Source: Apricaphanius iberus
Lineage: Eukaryota; Chordata; Actinopteri; Cyprinodontiformes; Aphaniidae
NCBI GenBank assembly: GCA_028564705.1
Contig: JAPXFQ010001339.1
Span: forward strand, 897,501 to 961,500
Direction: 5' to 3'
Length of the DNA: 64,000 bases
Made by a program: the position numbers and the translations under genes. Every line of letters starts with the position of its first letter. Position 1 is the stretch's first letter. Below the pieces are notes generated by a model. The model was not told the origin of the DNA, made no database searches, and saw nothing but the letters and a program-made list of their open reading frames with translations. Below, one piece after another: positions 42,201 through 47,211 of the stretch.

Positions 42201-42783
42201 CGCATCATGCTATGGGACCAGTGGTGCTAATGCTAAAAGTTGGAACCAGCAGCTAACCTAACCCATAGCCAGGCGGGTTCTGGAGCGGATGGAGCCGGTA
42301 CCGATCCGTTTTCTCCCAGCTGAAAGCGTCTGTGTGTGTGTCCCAGGTTTGCGCTGTCCTCCATGGACATGGAGCAGAGAGACTACGACTCCAGGACGGC
42401 CCTGCATGTCGCCGCAGCTGAAGGTGAGCCCAGACCAGAACTCGCCTGGTTTCACGACCCAACAGAACCAGGCGCTTAGCCTCTCCTTCTGCTTTCAGGG
42501 CACCTGGAGGTGGTCCGCTTCCTGCTGGAGGCCTGCAAGGTGAATCCGGTACCCAAGGACAGGTGAGTCCGGGCCGCCGGCGCCGTCTCCCCCCTGCTCT
42601 CTGAGACCGACCCGTGTTTTTCTTTCCCGGCCCAGATGGGGGAACACGCCGCTGGAGGAAGCCGTGCAGTTCGGCCACCACGACGTGGTCACCGTCCTGC
42701 AGGGGTACCAGGAGAAGTACAGCCCGGCCGGCGGTTCTGATGACAAGACGAGCAAAGAGAAGAACCTGGACGGCCTCCTGTAG
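1567..42783 (+). CDS. gls: Glutaminase, kidney type, mitochondrial (exons 2-19; 5' end outside window)
   Basis: Phosphate-activated glutaminase hydrolyses glutamine to glutamate and ammonia in mitochondria. KGA form: join 1567-1663, 1750-1871, 2127-2256, 3931-4010, 6452-6615, 8670-8728, 16283-16315, 16399-16457, 18078-18144, 22948-22998, 23680-23856, 23939-24070, 25134-25226, 40834-40895, 42347-42423, 42499-42562, 42636-42783 (about 538 codons). GAC form: same to 25226, then 29199-29345. All exons have AG/GT borders and matching phases. Visible family residues: Ser and Lys of SCVK, Tyr of DYIPQL, Asn of VNAGAI, Glu of SERESGDRN, Tyr of GMYDFSG and the GVAGG loop. The activation loop [10 protein letters not shown] and the following ankyrin repeats are intact. 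The C-terminal NLDGLL and the GAC exon point to GLS, not GLS2. Exon 1 (targeting peptide) is missing, so start and promoter are not seen. Whether this is the a or b teleost copy cannot be told. Confidence 0.96.
1750..1871 (+). CDS. gls: gls exon 3
   Basis: Begins [20 protein letters not shown] and ends LFK plus two bases of a Lys codon before GTAAGG. The intron before it is only 86 bp, which is very compact for a vertebrate. It encodes helices of the N-terminal regulatory domain. Confidence 0.94.
2127..2256 (+). CDS. gls: gls exon 4
   Basis: The first base completes the Lys codon split from exon 3. The exon then reads [20 protein letters not shown] and ends KKLSGGQ on a codon boundary before GTGTGT. 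It closes the N-terminal helical domain ([11 protein letters not shown] is visible). Confidence 0.95.
2257..3306. other. gls intron 4, left part: A-rich low-complexity DNA
   Basis: About 2700-2990 is a purine-rich, degenerate repeat of AAAACTAAAAGTAAA-like words. It resembles the A-rich stretch at 41.28-41.75 kb. The piece at 3200-3300 (GGAATGGAATCGG and similar words) looks like a fragment of the GAATCGATTC repeat family also seen near 5.35-5.72 and 20.84-21.24 kb. No gene is seen. Confidence 0.4.
3307..3486. mobile_element. Small hairpin MITE, hAT-type ends
   Basis: The ends are CACTGTAAAAA and TTTTTACAGTG. The interior is a large inverted repeat: arms at about 3332-3376 and 3389-3433 are nearly perfectly complementary and share the core CACTAGCTTTTTTTGAGTA. 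The CACTGTAAAA terminus is common in fish hAT MITEs. I do not see a clear 8-bp target duplication, so the class is tentative. Confidence 0.6.
3931..4010 (+). CDS. gls: gls exon 5
   Basis: Follows the acceptor CTTCCAG, encodes [19 protein letters not shown] and then LCTVDGQ, and ends with two bases of an Arg codon before GTGAGA. It opens the serine beta-lactamase-like glutaminase fold. The Tyr of DYIPQL corresponds to a substrate-site tyrosine in mammalian GLS. Confidence 0.95.
4447..5165. repeat. 143-bp tandem repeat, about five copies
   Basis: The phrase GTTAGCTAGCTAGCTAAG recurs at about 4596, 4739, 4882 and 5025, giving an exact 143-bp period. Each unit also holds GATCCAGGAGGAAAGTCTC and GTGTTTGATGGCGTAGAAAT. 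The first unit is the most diverged and the later ones are nearly identical, so the array grew recently. It lies in gls intron 5. Confidence 0.93.
5340..5735. repeat. Dispersed repeat, GAATCGATTC family
   Basis: Words such as GAATCTGAATCAAATC and GATCGATTCTAACTC recur, inverted, near 20.84-21.24 kb. The segment is bounded by TTAGGGCTGTG and ACACAGCC. This looks like an old hAT-type non-autonomous element in gls intron 5. The rest of the intron (5736-6451) holds nothing I recognise. Confidence 0.4.
6452..6615 (+). CDS. gls: gls exon 6 (catalytic Ser-Lys pair, activation loop)
   Basis: Encodes [20 protein letters not shown] through [17 protein letters not shown], with single-base overhangs at both ends. 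SCVK carries the catalytic Ser and Lys of the family. [11 protein letters not shown] is the activation loop at the tetramer interface, where allosteric inhibitors bind in mammalian GLS. All key residues are kept. Confidence 0.97.
7461..8105. mobile_element. Long-arm foldback element, copy 1
   Basis: The left end AAAGGGGGAATTCAG is mirrored by CTGAATTCCCCTTT at the right end. The arms stay complementary over roughly 200 bp; for example GTTTGGAGCCATTCTGAG pairs with sequence before 8030. It lies in gls intron 6. The same inner-arm sequence occurs in elements at 14.65-15.14 kb and 31.42-31.70 kb. Short ORFs inside are by-products. Confidence 0.75.
8670..8728 (+). CDS. gls: gls exon 7
   Basis: Completes an Asp codon split from exon 6, then reads [19 protein letters not shown] and ends on a codon boundary before GTAAAA. 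The Asn of VNAGAI is a glutamine-binding residue in the family. Confidence 0.96.
8873..9417. mobile_element. Possible piggyBac-like MITE relic
   Basis: The left border is TTAA followed by CCCCTTGCCATTC. The right border is GCACTCAAAGGG followed by TTAC. Fish piggyBac-like elements often start TTAACCCTTTGA. The termini match each other only in part, so this is tentative. It lies in gls intron 7. Confidence 0.3.
9418..11384. other. gls intron 7 stretch, nothing recognised
   Basis: No exon and no clear repeat border is visible. The segment at 11020-11090 (GATACCGATACTTTG and similar) resembles scattered fish DNA-transposon debris, but its ends cannot be drawn. Confidence 0.4.
11385..12257. mobile_element. 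Old hAT-type element (TAGGCCTGGGCGATAT end)
   Basis: It starts TAGGCCTGGGCGATAT and ends CTGCACAGCCCTA, imperfect inverted termini of a common teleost hAT-type family. The flanking 8-mers match at only five positions. No transposase ORF remains. Confidence 0.5.
12415..12500 (-). mobile_element. L2-type LINE 3'-end fragment
   Basis: Read on the minus strand this matches the 3' tail of the LINE copies at 52.3 and 55.9 kb: a TTGAATTGAAT-like tail preceded by TAAATAAACTG and AAAGTGCC-like words. Only the tail survives. Just upstream, 12265-12330 (AAAGCGTTTTACAGAAAATG) looks like another LINE/SINE 3' fragment. Confidence 0.5.
12531..12550. repeat. (TA)n microsatellite
   Basis: A short pure TA run in gls intron 7. 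Confidence 0.8.
13438..15341. mobile_element. piggyBac-like element with TTAA borders, carrying a nested element
   Basis: AGGGGACATATTA at the left and TAATATGTCCCCT at the right are perfect 13-bp inverted termini, each directly bordered by TTAA. That is the signature target site of piggyBac transposons. No transposase ORF is visible. The interior contains a separate foldback element (about 14.65-15.14 kb), which accounts for much of the 1.9-kb length. Confidence 0.75.
14655..15142. mobile_element. Long-arm foldback element, copy 2 (nested)
   Basis: The arms around 14728-14770 and 15047-15090 are near-perfect reverse complements, with GGAGAAGTTTATATCCA facing TGGATATAAACTTCTCC. The arm sequence GTTTGGAGCCACCTGGAG is related to the element at 7.46-8.11 kb. 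It sits inside the TTAA-flanked element at 13438-15341. Confidence 0.7.
15342..16282. other. gls intron 7, right part
   Basis: No exon is seen apart from the polypyrimidine tract leading to exon 8. It contains a C-rich run at 15660-15680 and a short (GAT)n run at about 16061-16083. Confidence 0.5.
16283..16315 (+). CDS. gls: gls exon 8 (33-bp micro-exon)
   Basis: Eleven codons, [11 protein letters not shown], between CTGTCCGCAG and GTGAGT; both borders are phase 0. It matches the equally short mammalian exon (QGVNNAEKFDY). It is too small for ORF-based gene finding. Confidence 0.95.
16399..16457 (+). CDS. gls: gls exon 9
   Basis: Encodes [19 protein letters not shown] plus two bases of a Thr codon, between TCCTGCAG and GTGAGT. 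The intron before it is only 83 bp. Confidence 0.95.
16690..17790. repeat. Degenerate T-rich minisatellite
   Basis: Words like TTTCAAACAGTTTTC, AAACATCCAGCAGTTTTAT and ATAACTTGCAGTTT recur at irregular spacing over about 1.1 kb. A (TA)n run sits at 17527-17548. It is a heavily diverged tandem repeat in gls intron 9. Confidence 0.75.
18078..18144 (+). CDS. gls: gls exon 10
   Basis: Completes the Thr codon, then reads [20 protein letters not shown] plus KK before GTGCGT. It contains the substrate-site Glu and Asn (SERESGDRN) and the Tyr of GYYLKEK near the inhibitor-sensitive interface of mammalian GLS. Confidence 0.96.
18145..18972. other. gls intron 10, left part
   Basis: No coding signal or clear repeat. 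The short segment near 18850-18895 (CTTCAATAGCTTCCAGTTCA) resembles sequence at 20025-20055, just outside the hAT element, hinting at an old local duplication. Confidence 0.4.
18973..19987. mobile_element. hAT-type non-autonomous element
   Basis: It begins TAGGGCTGCAG and ends CTTCAGCCCTA. Flanking 8-mers ATTTTCTA (18965-18972) and ATTTTATA (19988-19995) match at seven of eight positions, as expected for an aged hAT target duplication. Inside, about 19570-19845 is a fragment of the Harbinger-like family at 32474-33001. No transposase ORF is seen. Confidence 0.8.
20068..20434 (-). mobile_element. tRNA-type SINE-like retroposon with perfect target duplication
   Basis: Flanked by the 13-bp direct repeat GGAAACACAAAAT (20055-20067 and 20435-20447). 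Read on the minus strand it begins GGCTGCACGGTGGCGCAGTG, carries a box-B-like GGTTCGTATCC (20369-20379), and ends in a (GGAT)n tail. This is a very common teleost family with a Pol III-type head. Small ORFs inside it are meaningless. Confidence 0.88.
20840..21240. repeat. Dispersed repeat, GAATCGATTC family
   Basis: Starts AGGAATGGGAATCGATTC and ends AAGAATCCCTGCC, with internal GAATCGATTCTGATTCTC. It shares words with 5.35-5.72 kb in opposite orientation. Probably an old hAT-type MITE. Confidence 0.5.
21580..22768. mobile_element. piggyBac-like element with TTAA target sites
   Basis: CCCTCTAGGCG at the left and CGCCTAGAGGG at the right are directly bordered by TTAA (21576-21579 and 22769-22772). 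The inner part near 21600-21950 is shared with the broken-up relic at 25.56-28.3 kb. Several short ORFs exist, but none resembles a complete transposase, so it is non-autonomous or decayed. Confidence 0.82.
22948..22998 (+). CDS. gls: gls exon 11
   Basis: Seventeen codons, [17 protein letters not shown], between TCTGCAG and GTGATC; both borders phase 0. The Tyr of LYFQ corresponds to a substrate-site tyrosine of mammalian GLS. Confidence 0.96.
23160..23245 (+). mobile_element. LINE/SINE 3'-end fragment
   Basis: AAAGCGCTTTGAGTTGCAG, TGTATGAAAAGTGG and a following TGAATAAATTTAG are the usual 3' end of teleost L2/CR1-related elements and the SINEs that share their tails. The next segment (23285-23400, AGGGTTCTGCAACC) looks like a hAT fragment. 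Both are in gls intron 11. Confidence 0.45.
23680..23856 (+). CDS. gls: gls exon 12
   Basis: Fifty-nine codons from [20 protein letters not shown] to SGQFAFH, phase 0 at both ends. GMYDFSG carries a conserved active-site Tyr. GC-rich compared with the introns. The long antisense ORFs across 23590-24069 are shadows of this and the next exon. Confidence 0.97.
23939..24070 (+). CDS. gls: gls exon 13
   Basis: Forty-four codons from [20 protein letters not shown] to GIQFCT, phase 0 at both ends. GVAGG provides a substrate-site backbone. The intron before it is 82 bp. This closes the catalytic fold. Confidence 0.96.
24130..24980. repeat. Degraded teleost DNA-transposon-like repeat
   Basis: Words such as GCCGGACTTTGACTAGGCC, CATCACCCCTCCATCACCG and AAGGGTGTACTTAG belong to a repeat I recognise as widespread in fish DNA. 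A 14-bp inverted repeat (TACACCCTTATCGC facing GCGATAAGGGTGTA) lies at about 24887-24925. It fills most of gls intron 13. Its class is uncertain. Confidence 0.5.
25134..25226 (+). CDS. gls: gls exon 14 (last exon common to KGA and GAC)
   Basis: Thirty-one codons from [20 protein letters not shown] to REGGDQR, ending on a codon boundary before GTAAGG. From here the transcript either joins exon 15 (GAC-type end) or exon 16 (KGA-type end); both acceptors are phase 0. Confidence 0.97.
25227..25556. other. gls intron 14, left part
   Basis: The first bases are the donor and plain intron. No exon or clear repeat border is seen before the nested element complex. Confidence 0.4.
26443..27257. mobile_element. 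hAT-type element nested in the piggyBac-like relic
   Basis: Ends TAGGGCTGCAACAAACGA and CGTCGTTGCAGCCCTA. Flanking 8-mers CCTTTGGA and CTTTTAGA match at six of eight. Removing the element rejoins GGAAACCTTTGGA with GAGTAAACCTGG, which matches the uninterrupted sequence near 21731 in the related element. A relative lies at 58.65-59.07 kb. Confidence 0.82.
27380..28063. mobile_element. hAT-type element with perfect 8-bp duplication
   Basis: 684 bp with perfect 11-bp inverted termini TAGGGCCGGGA/TCCCGGCCCTA, flanked by the exact 8-bp repeat GTAAAAAC (27372-27379, 28064-28071). No transposase ORF of family length is seen; the 97- and 102-residue ORFs inside are not recognised. Younger than its neighbours by its intact duplication. 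Confidence 0.9.
28630..29142. mobile_element. hAT-type MITE just upstream of the GAC exon
   Basis: Starts TAGGGGTGTAACGGTCC and ends GCACCATTACACCCCTA; the outer 10-12 bp are complementary. Flanking 8-mers match only partly. It ends about 57 bp before the exon 15 start, so it is close to the branch point and polypyrimidine area of that acceptor. Confidence 0.65.
29199..29345 (+). CDS. gls: gls exon 15: GAC-type alternative C-terminus
   Basis: Phase-0 acceptor AAAACAG, then 48 codons and a TGA stop. The peptide begins [19 protein letters not shown] and later has WKKVSP and STTVVYRM. These are the signature of the GAC splice form known from mammals (also 48 residues), which replaces the ankyrin-bearing KGA tail. 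The acceptor has a weak pyrimidine tract (GTCGATTAAAACAG), fitting regulated use. The 3' UTR end was not found; a G18 run lies at 29544-29561. Confidence 0.93.
   Translation, partial: QNNFGAMDYESLQQELALKAPLWKKVSPTETDQDCSTTVVYRMDKVGE
29346..30778. other. GAC 3' UTR and intron DNA
   Basis: Directly downstream of the GAC stop. It must begin with the GAC 3' UTR, but I see no convincing poly(A) signal near by; candidate AATAAA hexamers occur only at 30942, 35155 and 35483-35492. The pure G18 tract at 29544-29561 would lie in the UTR. No other gene is seen. Confidence 0.4.
30779..31170. repeat. hAT (Charlie-like) fragment
   Basis: Begins AAGGGGACCCAAAGTGGGGTC with GCGGGCCAAAGTTGGCCCCC, the typical start of Charlie-like hAT repeats. 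The other end is not clear. Confidence 0.45.
31421..31700. mobile_element. Foldback-family element, half copy
   Basis: TTAAAGGGGAATTTGGG, ACAACCTGGACCTTATTTT and GAGAAATTTGGAGCAGTATT match the left arm of the element at 7461-8105. The opposing arm is missing. The following 31700-32150 has overlapping ORFs of up to 158 codons on both strands, none recognised. Confidence 0.6.
32405..32473. repeat. LINE/SINE tail fragment
   Basis: ATGCATTGCATTTATATAGC with GACACTCAAAGCACAATTG is a frequent teleost retroelement 3' fragment. It directly abuts the Harbinger-like MITE. Confidence 0.4.
32474..33001. mobile_element. PIF/Harbinger-like MITE
   Basis: Inverted termini of about 23 bp: GGCCATGTCCACAGGTAGCC at the left and GGCTACGTGTGGACAGGGCC at the right. 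A TTA trinucleotide borders each side, the usual Harbinger target duplication. A fragment of the same family lies at 19570-19845. The 85-codon ORF inside is not recognisable. Confidence 0.72.
33002..35778. other. gls intron DNA downstream of exon 15
   Basis: No exon recognised. AT-rich, with hAT-like debris near 33830-34330. AATAAA hexamers at 35155 and 35483-35492 are the best-looking poly(A) signals here, but nothing ties them to a transcript. Confidence 0.35.
35779..36599. mobile_element. hAT-type element
   Basis: Ends TAGGGCTGTTAA and TTGGCAGCCCTA. Flanking 8-mers ATTTTTAG (35771-35778) and ACTTTTAG (36600-36607) match at seven of eight. No transposase ORF. Confidence 0.8.
36600..39230. 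other. gls intron DNA, nothing recognised
   Basis: No exon or bordered repeat found. 38220-38650 contains short ORFs on both strands around an ATGCATGCAATGCATGC palindromic word; the peptides are not recognised and could be transposon debris. Confidence 0.35.
39231..39270. repeat. (TA)n microsatellite
   Basis: About twenty uninterrupted TA units followed by a T run, in the gls intron. Confidence 0.9.
39271..40833. other. gls intron DNA before exon 16
   Basis: Begins near a TAGGGATGGGCATTATG word (39343) that resembles a hAT terminus, but the matching far end is not clear. Short ORFs (39479-39676, 39888-40154) give unrecognised peptides. The pyrimidine tract and CAG for exon 16 end the segment. 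Confidence 0.35.
40834..40895 (+). CDS. gls: gls exon 16 (first KGA-specific exon)
   Basis: Starts after TCCTCAG in phase 0, reads [20 protein letters not shown], and ends with two bases of an Arg codon before GTGAGC. It opens the ankyrin-repeat region found only in the long form. Confidence 0.96.
41280..41750. repeat. A-rich low-complexity stretch
   Basis: Degenerate AAAGTAAATAATTTAC-like words over about 470 bp, similar in character to 2700-2990. It lies in gls intron 16. Confidence 0.55.
42055..42230. repeat. Two copies of a transposon-derived CATCATGCTGTGGGA segment
   Basis: TAGAGCAGCATAGCGGCGGC and TTAGAGCATAGCGGTGGCCG each lead into GCATCATGCTRTGGGAC. A third relic lies at 43318-43345 (GTAGCATCATGCTGCGGGA). 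The phrase is common in fish Tc1-type debris. Confidence 0.45.
42347..42423 (+). CDS. gls: gls exon 17
   Basis: Encodes [20 protein letters not shown] and VAAAEG, with split codons at both ends. [10 protein letters not shown] is a standard ankyrin-repeat core. Confidence 0.96.
42499..42562 (+). CDS. gls: gls exon 18
   Basis: Encodes [20 protein letters not shown], the second helix of the ankyrin repeat, between TTTCAG and GTGAGT. The intron before it is 75 bp and the one after is 73 bp. Confidence 0.96.
42636..42783 (+). CDS. gls: gls exon 19 (KGA C-terminus and stop)
   Basis: Encodes [18 protein letters not shown] and ends [10 protein letters not shown] with a TAG stop. The NLDGLL ending matches GLS rather than GLS2. 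The acidic/lysine-rich linker before it is less conserved, as in mammals. The 142-codon antisense ORF over this area is a GC-rich shadow. Confidence 0.96.
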
Positions 42784-43250
42784 AGGAGCATCTGCTGCGT
42801 TCCTGAAGTTAGATAGTTGCTCTGTTCGTGTTTAACCTGCTCTAACGTCTGTGAGCAGCTTTTCTCTCAATATCCGTCATCCAGTGTTTACAGTATATTC
42901 ACACATTATGTATATAAATATTTATCAACTCAAGGCTGGGGACCAGATCGGATTGTAGAACCAGTTCTGGTTCTGTTCCAGTACCGCTCTCCATGGACGG
43001 ACCTCTGTGAGCCGCGTGAAACCTTGAATTGTTCCAGGTGTGTGTGCAGCCGCTCCTCTCTGATTGGTTGATTGTGTGTGTGCAGCTCCTCTGACGTCCG
43101 ACGATGATTGTATCCTGAATGTATTCGTGAGCGATGCAGGAGGAGCGACAAGGCGTCGTTCCTCACAGACCCTATGGAAAGCTGTCTACAGACTTAATGT
43201 TGCTGTAATTTATTACATTTACAATAAAGTTGTTTCTCCTTTTGGTTCCA
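42784..43250 (+). other. gls: gls KGA 3' UTR
   Basis: About 460 bp from the stop codon to just past the AATAAA at 43223. It contains an AU-rich patch TATATAAATATTTATC at 42911-42926. The end point is inferred from the poly(A) signal. Confidence 0.7.
43223..43228 (+). promoter_or_regulatory. gls: KGA poly(A) signal AATAAA
   Basis: Canonical AATAAA 440 bp after the stop codon, followed by a T-rich stretch (GTTGTTTCTCC) and then GT-rich sequence, as expected for a cleavage site near 43240-43255. Confidence 0.75.
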
Positions 43251-43390
43251 ATGTGACTCCAGTCTGGTGAGATAAAACACAGTCGCCTAAAACTCCATAA
43301 CACGTTCCCCACAGGGGAGCACGGCAGAGGTAGCATCATGCTGCGGGAAATATTTTACTGAGGGAACGTAGAAGGGTAAACGGTCTGCCT

Positions 43391-46300
43391 ATCCATTACT
43401 TCATCCAACCATTTATTTATTAATCTATTTTATTCATCCAACCATTTTTTTCATCCAACCACTTATTCATCCATTTATTCATCCAACCATTTATTCATTC
43501 ATCCATCACTTTATTCATCCAACTATTAATACATCCAACCATTTGTTCATCCATCCATTTTTTCATCCATTTATTCATCCAACCATTTATTCATTCATCC
43601 ATCACTTTATTCACCCAACTATTAATACATCCAACCATTTATTCATCCAACCACTTATTCATCGAACTATTTATTCATCCAACCATTTATTCATTCATCC
43701 ATTTTTTTTCATCCATCCATTTTTTCATCCAACCACTTATTCATCCATTTATGGACAATAAATAGATGGATGAATAAATGGTTGGATGAATAAGTGGTTG
43801 GATGAATAAATCATCCAACCATTTATTCATCCAACCACTTATTCATCCAATTATTAATACATCCATCCATTCATTCATCCAACCATTTATTCATCCATCT
43901 ATTTATTCATCCATCACTTTATTCATCCAACCACTTATTCATCCAACTATTAATACATCCATCCATTACTTCATCCAACCATTTATTCATTAATCTATTT
44001 TATTCATCCAACCATTTTTTTCATCCAACCACTTATTCATCCATTTATTCATCCAACCATTTATTCATTCATCCATCACTTTATTCATCCAACTATTAAT
44101 ACATCCAACCATTTGTTCATCCATCCATTTTTTCATCCATCTATTTATTCATCCATCCATTTTTTCATCCATCTATTTATTCATCCATCTATTAATTCAT
44201 CCATTTTCATCCAACCATTTATTCATCCAACCACTTATTCATCCAACTATTAATCCATCCATTTATTCATCCAACCATTTATTCATCCATCCATTTTTTC
44301 ATCCATCTATTTATTCATCCATCCATTTATTCATCCATCCATTTTTTCATCCATCTATTTATTCATCCAACCACTTATTCATCCAACCATTTATTCATCC
44401 AACCACTTATTCATCCAACTATTAATACATCCATCCATTCATTCATCCAACCAATTATTCATACAACCACTTATTCATCCATCCATTTATTCATCCATCC
44501 ATTTTTTCATCCATCCATTTTTTCATCCAACCATTTATTCATCCATCCATTTTTTCATCCATCCATTTTTTCATCCATCTATTTATTCATCCATCCATTT
44601 ATTCATCCATCTATTTATTCATCCAACCATTTATTCATCCATCCATTTTTTCATCCATCCATTTTTTCATCCAACCATTTATTCATCCATCCATTTTTTC
44701 ATCCATCTATTTATTCATCCAACCACTTATTCATCCAACCATTTATTCATCCATCCATTTATTCATCCATCTATTTATTCATCCATCCATTTATTCATCC
44801 ATCCATTTATTCATCCATCCATTTTTTCATCCATCTATTTATTCATCCATCCATTTATTCATCCATCCATTTATTTCAACCATCTATTAATTCATCCATC
44901 CCATTTATTTCATCCATCCATTTTTTCATCCATCTTCTATTTATTCATCCAACCACTTATTTCATCCAAACCATTTATACATCCAACCACTTATTTATGC
45001 CAACTATTTAATACATCCATTCCATTCATGTCATCCAACCAATTATTCATACAACCACTTATTCATCCATCCATTTATTCCATCATGCCATTTTTTCATC
45101 CATCTATTTGTTCATTCAACCCATTTATTTCATCCAATACCATTTTTTTCATCCAAAACCAATTAATTCTCCAACCATCCATTTTTTTCAATCCAGCGCC
45201 CATTTTTTTCATGCCAACCAATTAAATCATCCATCCATTTTTTCATTCCATCCATTTTTTTTCATCCATCTATTTAATTACATCCATCCATTTATTCATC
45301 CATCTATTGTGTTCATCCAAGCCATTTATTCCATTCCATCCATTTTTTCATCCATCCATATTTTACATCCAACCCAATTTATTCATCCTTCCATTTTTTT
45401 CATCCATCCATTTTTTTCATCCAACTATTTTTCATCCATCCATTTTTTCATCCATCCATTTTTTTCATCCATCTATTTATTCATCCAACCACTTATTCAT
45501 CAACAACATTATTCATCCATCTCATTTATTCATTCCATCCATTTTTTCATCCATCTATTTATTCATCCATGCCTTTTATTCATCCATCCATTATTCGATC
45601 CATCCATTTTTCATACTCTATTTATTCATCCAACCACTTATTCATCCAACCATTTATTCATCCAACCAACTTATTCACCAACTATAAATACATCCATACA
45701 TTCATTCGATCCAACCAATTATTCATACAACAACTTATTCACCATCCATTTATTCATCCATCATTTTTTCATCCATCTATTTGTTCACCAACCATTTATT
45801 CATCCCATCCATTTTTTCATCCAACAATTATTCATGCCATCCATTTTTTCATCCATCCATTTTTTCAATCCAACCAATTATTCATCCATCCATTTTTTCA
45901 TCACATCCGTTTTTTCATCCATCTATTATATTCATCCATCCATTTATTCCACATCTATTTGTTCATCCAACCATTTTTTTCCATCAATCCATTTTTTCAT
46001 CCTTCCATTTTTTTCATCCAACCACTTATCATTCACCACCTTTTTTTCAGTCCATCCATTTTTTCATCCAACTATTAATTCACCATGCCATTTTTTCATC
46101 CATTCCATTATTTCATCCATCTATGTTATTCATCCGAAAACCACTTATTCAACCACGAACGTATTCATGCCATCCATTTTATTCATACCATACCATTTTT
46201 TCATCCATCTATTTCATTCATCCATTCCATTGTTCATCCACCATTTATTCATCCATCCATTTTTTCATCCAACTATTTATTCATCCATCTATTTATCCAT

Positions 46301-46920
46301 CCATTCATTCATCCAACCAATTATTCATCCAACCATTTGTTCATCCATCCATTTATTCATCCATCCATTTTTTCATCCATCCATTTTTTCATCCAACCAA
46401 TTATTCATCCATCCATTTTTTCATCCATCTATTTATTCATCCATCCATTTATTCATCCATCTATTTGTTCATCCATCCATTTATTCATCCATCCATTTTT
46501 TCATCCATCTATTTATTCATCCATCCATTTGTTCATCCAACCATTTATTCATCCATCCATTTTTTCATCCAACTATTTATTCATCCATCCATTTTTTCAT
46601 CCATCTATTTATCCATCCATCCATTCATTCATCCAACCAATTATTCATCCAACCATTTATTCATCCATCCATTTATTCATCAATCCATTTTTTCATCCAA
46701 CTATTTATTCATCCATCCATTTATTCATCCATCCATTTTTTCATCCATCTATTTGTTCATCCAACCATTTATTCATCCATCCATTTTTTCATCCATCCAT
46801 TTTTTCATCCAACTATTTATTCATCCATCCATATATTCATCCATCCATTTTTTCATCCATCTATTTATTCATCCATCCATTTATTCATCCATCCATTTTT
46901 TCATCCATCTATTTATTCAT
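43391..46920. repeat. ATCC/ATTC satellite array, left half
   Basis: Built from words ATCCATCC, ATTTATTC, TTTTTTC and AACCACTTATTC in changing order, giving tetramer-based higher-order units of 16-24 bp. It contains one inverted segment at about 43747-43808 and an irregular, indel-rich stretch at 44.88-46.24 kb. Long ORFs (such as 643 codons at 45108-47039) only reflect a repeat without stop codons. The array resumes at 52342 after the LINE. Confidence 0.95.
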
Positions 46921-47211
46921 GCAGGGATTGGACAAGGAAGACGGTGGTGGAGACGTATCGCGTTGGTAAGACGTATCGCGTCATTTCCTGTTTTGTGACT
47001 AACTCGTTTGTAGCAAGTCGGTGTTTCTCTCTCTCTTGAACTGATCTAACTTTCTCTGTCAATAAGTTTTTTCTGAGTTGCTTAACACACAAACACATTA
47101 AAACGTTAAGTTTCTTCACGGTTTAGGACTCTTTAAGCGTTTTACTGGGTTAATTACTTTGTTTTTAGGTAAGGTAAGGTACCGCTTGGTTAGCTTAGCT
47201 TTACGGCTAGC

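Noticed and set aside
42253..42681. 142-codon antisense ORF
   Set aside because: Shadow of gls exons 17-19 and their short introns; no family features.
1567..42783. GLS2 identity for the glutaminase
   Set aside because: The C-terminus NLDGLL and the GAC-type exon are GLS features; GLS2 ends differently and lacks that exon.
43249..43255. AATGTGA, a miR-23 seed match, near the KGA 3' end
   Set aside because: miR-23 control of GLS is known in mammals, but this 7-mer lies 21 bp after AATAAA, at or beyond the probable cleavage site.
45108..47039. 643-codon ORF rich in HPSI/FIHPF
   Set aside because: It is a frame through the ATCC/ATTC satellite array; the tetramer units lack stop codons and other frames are also open.
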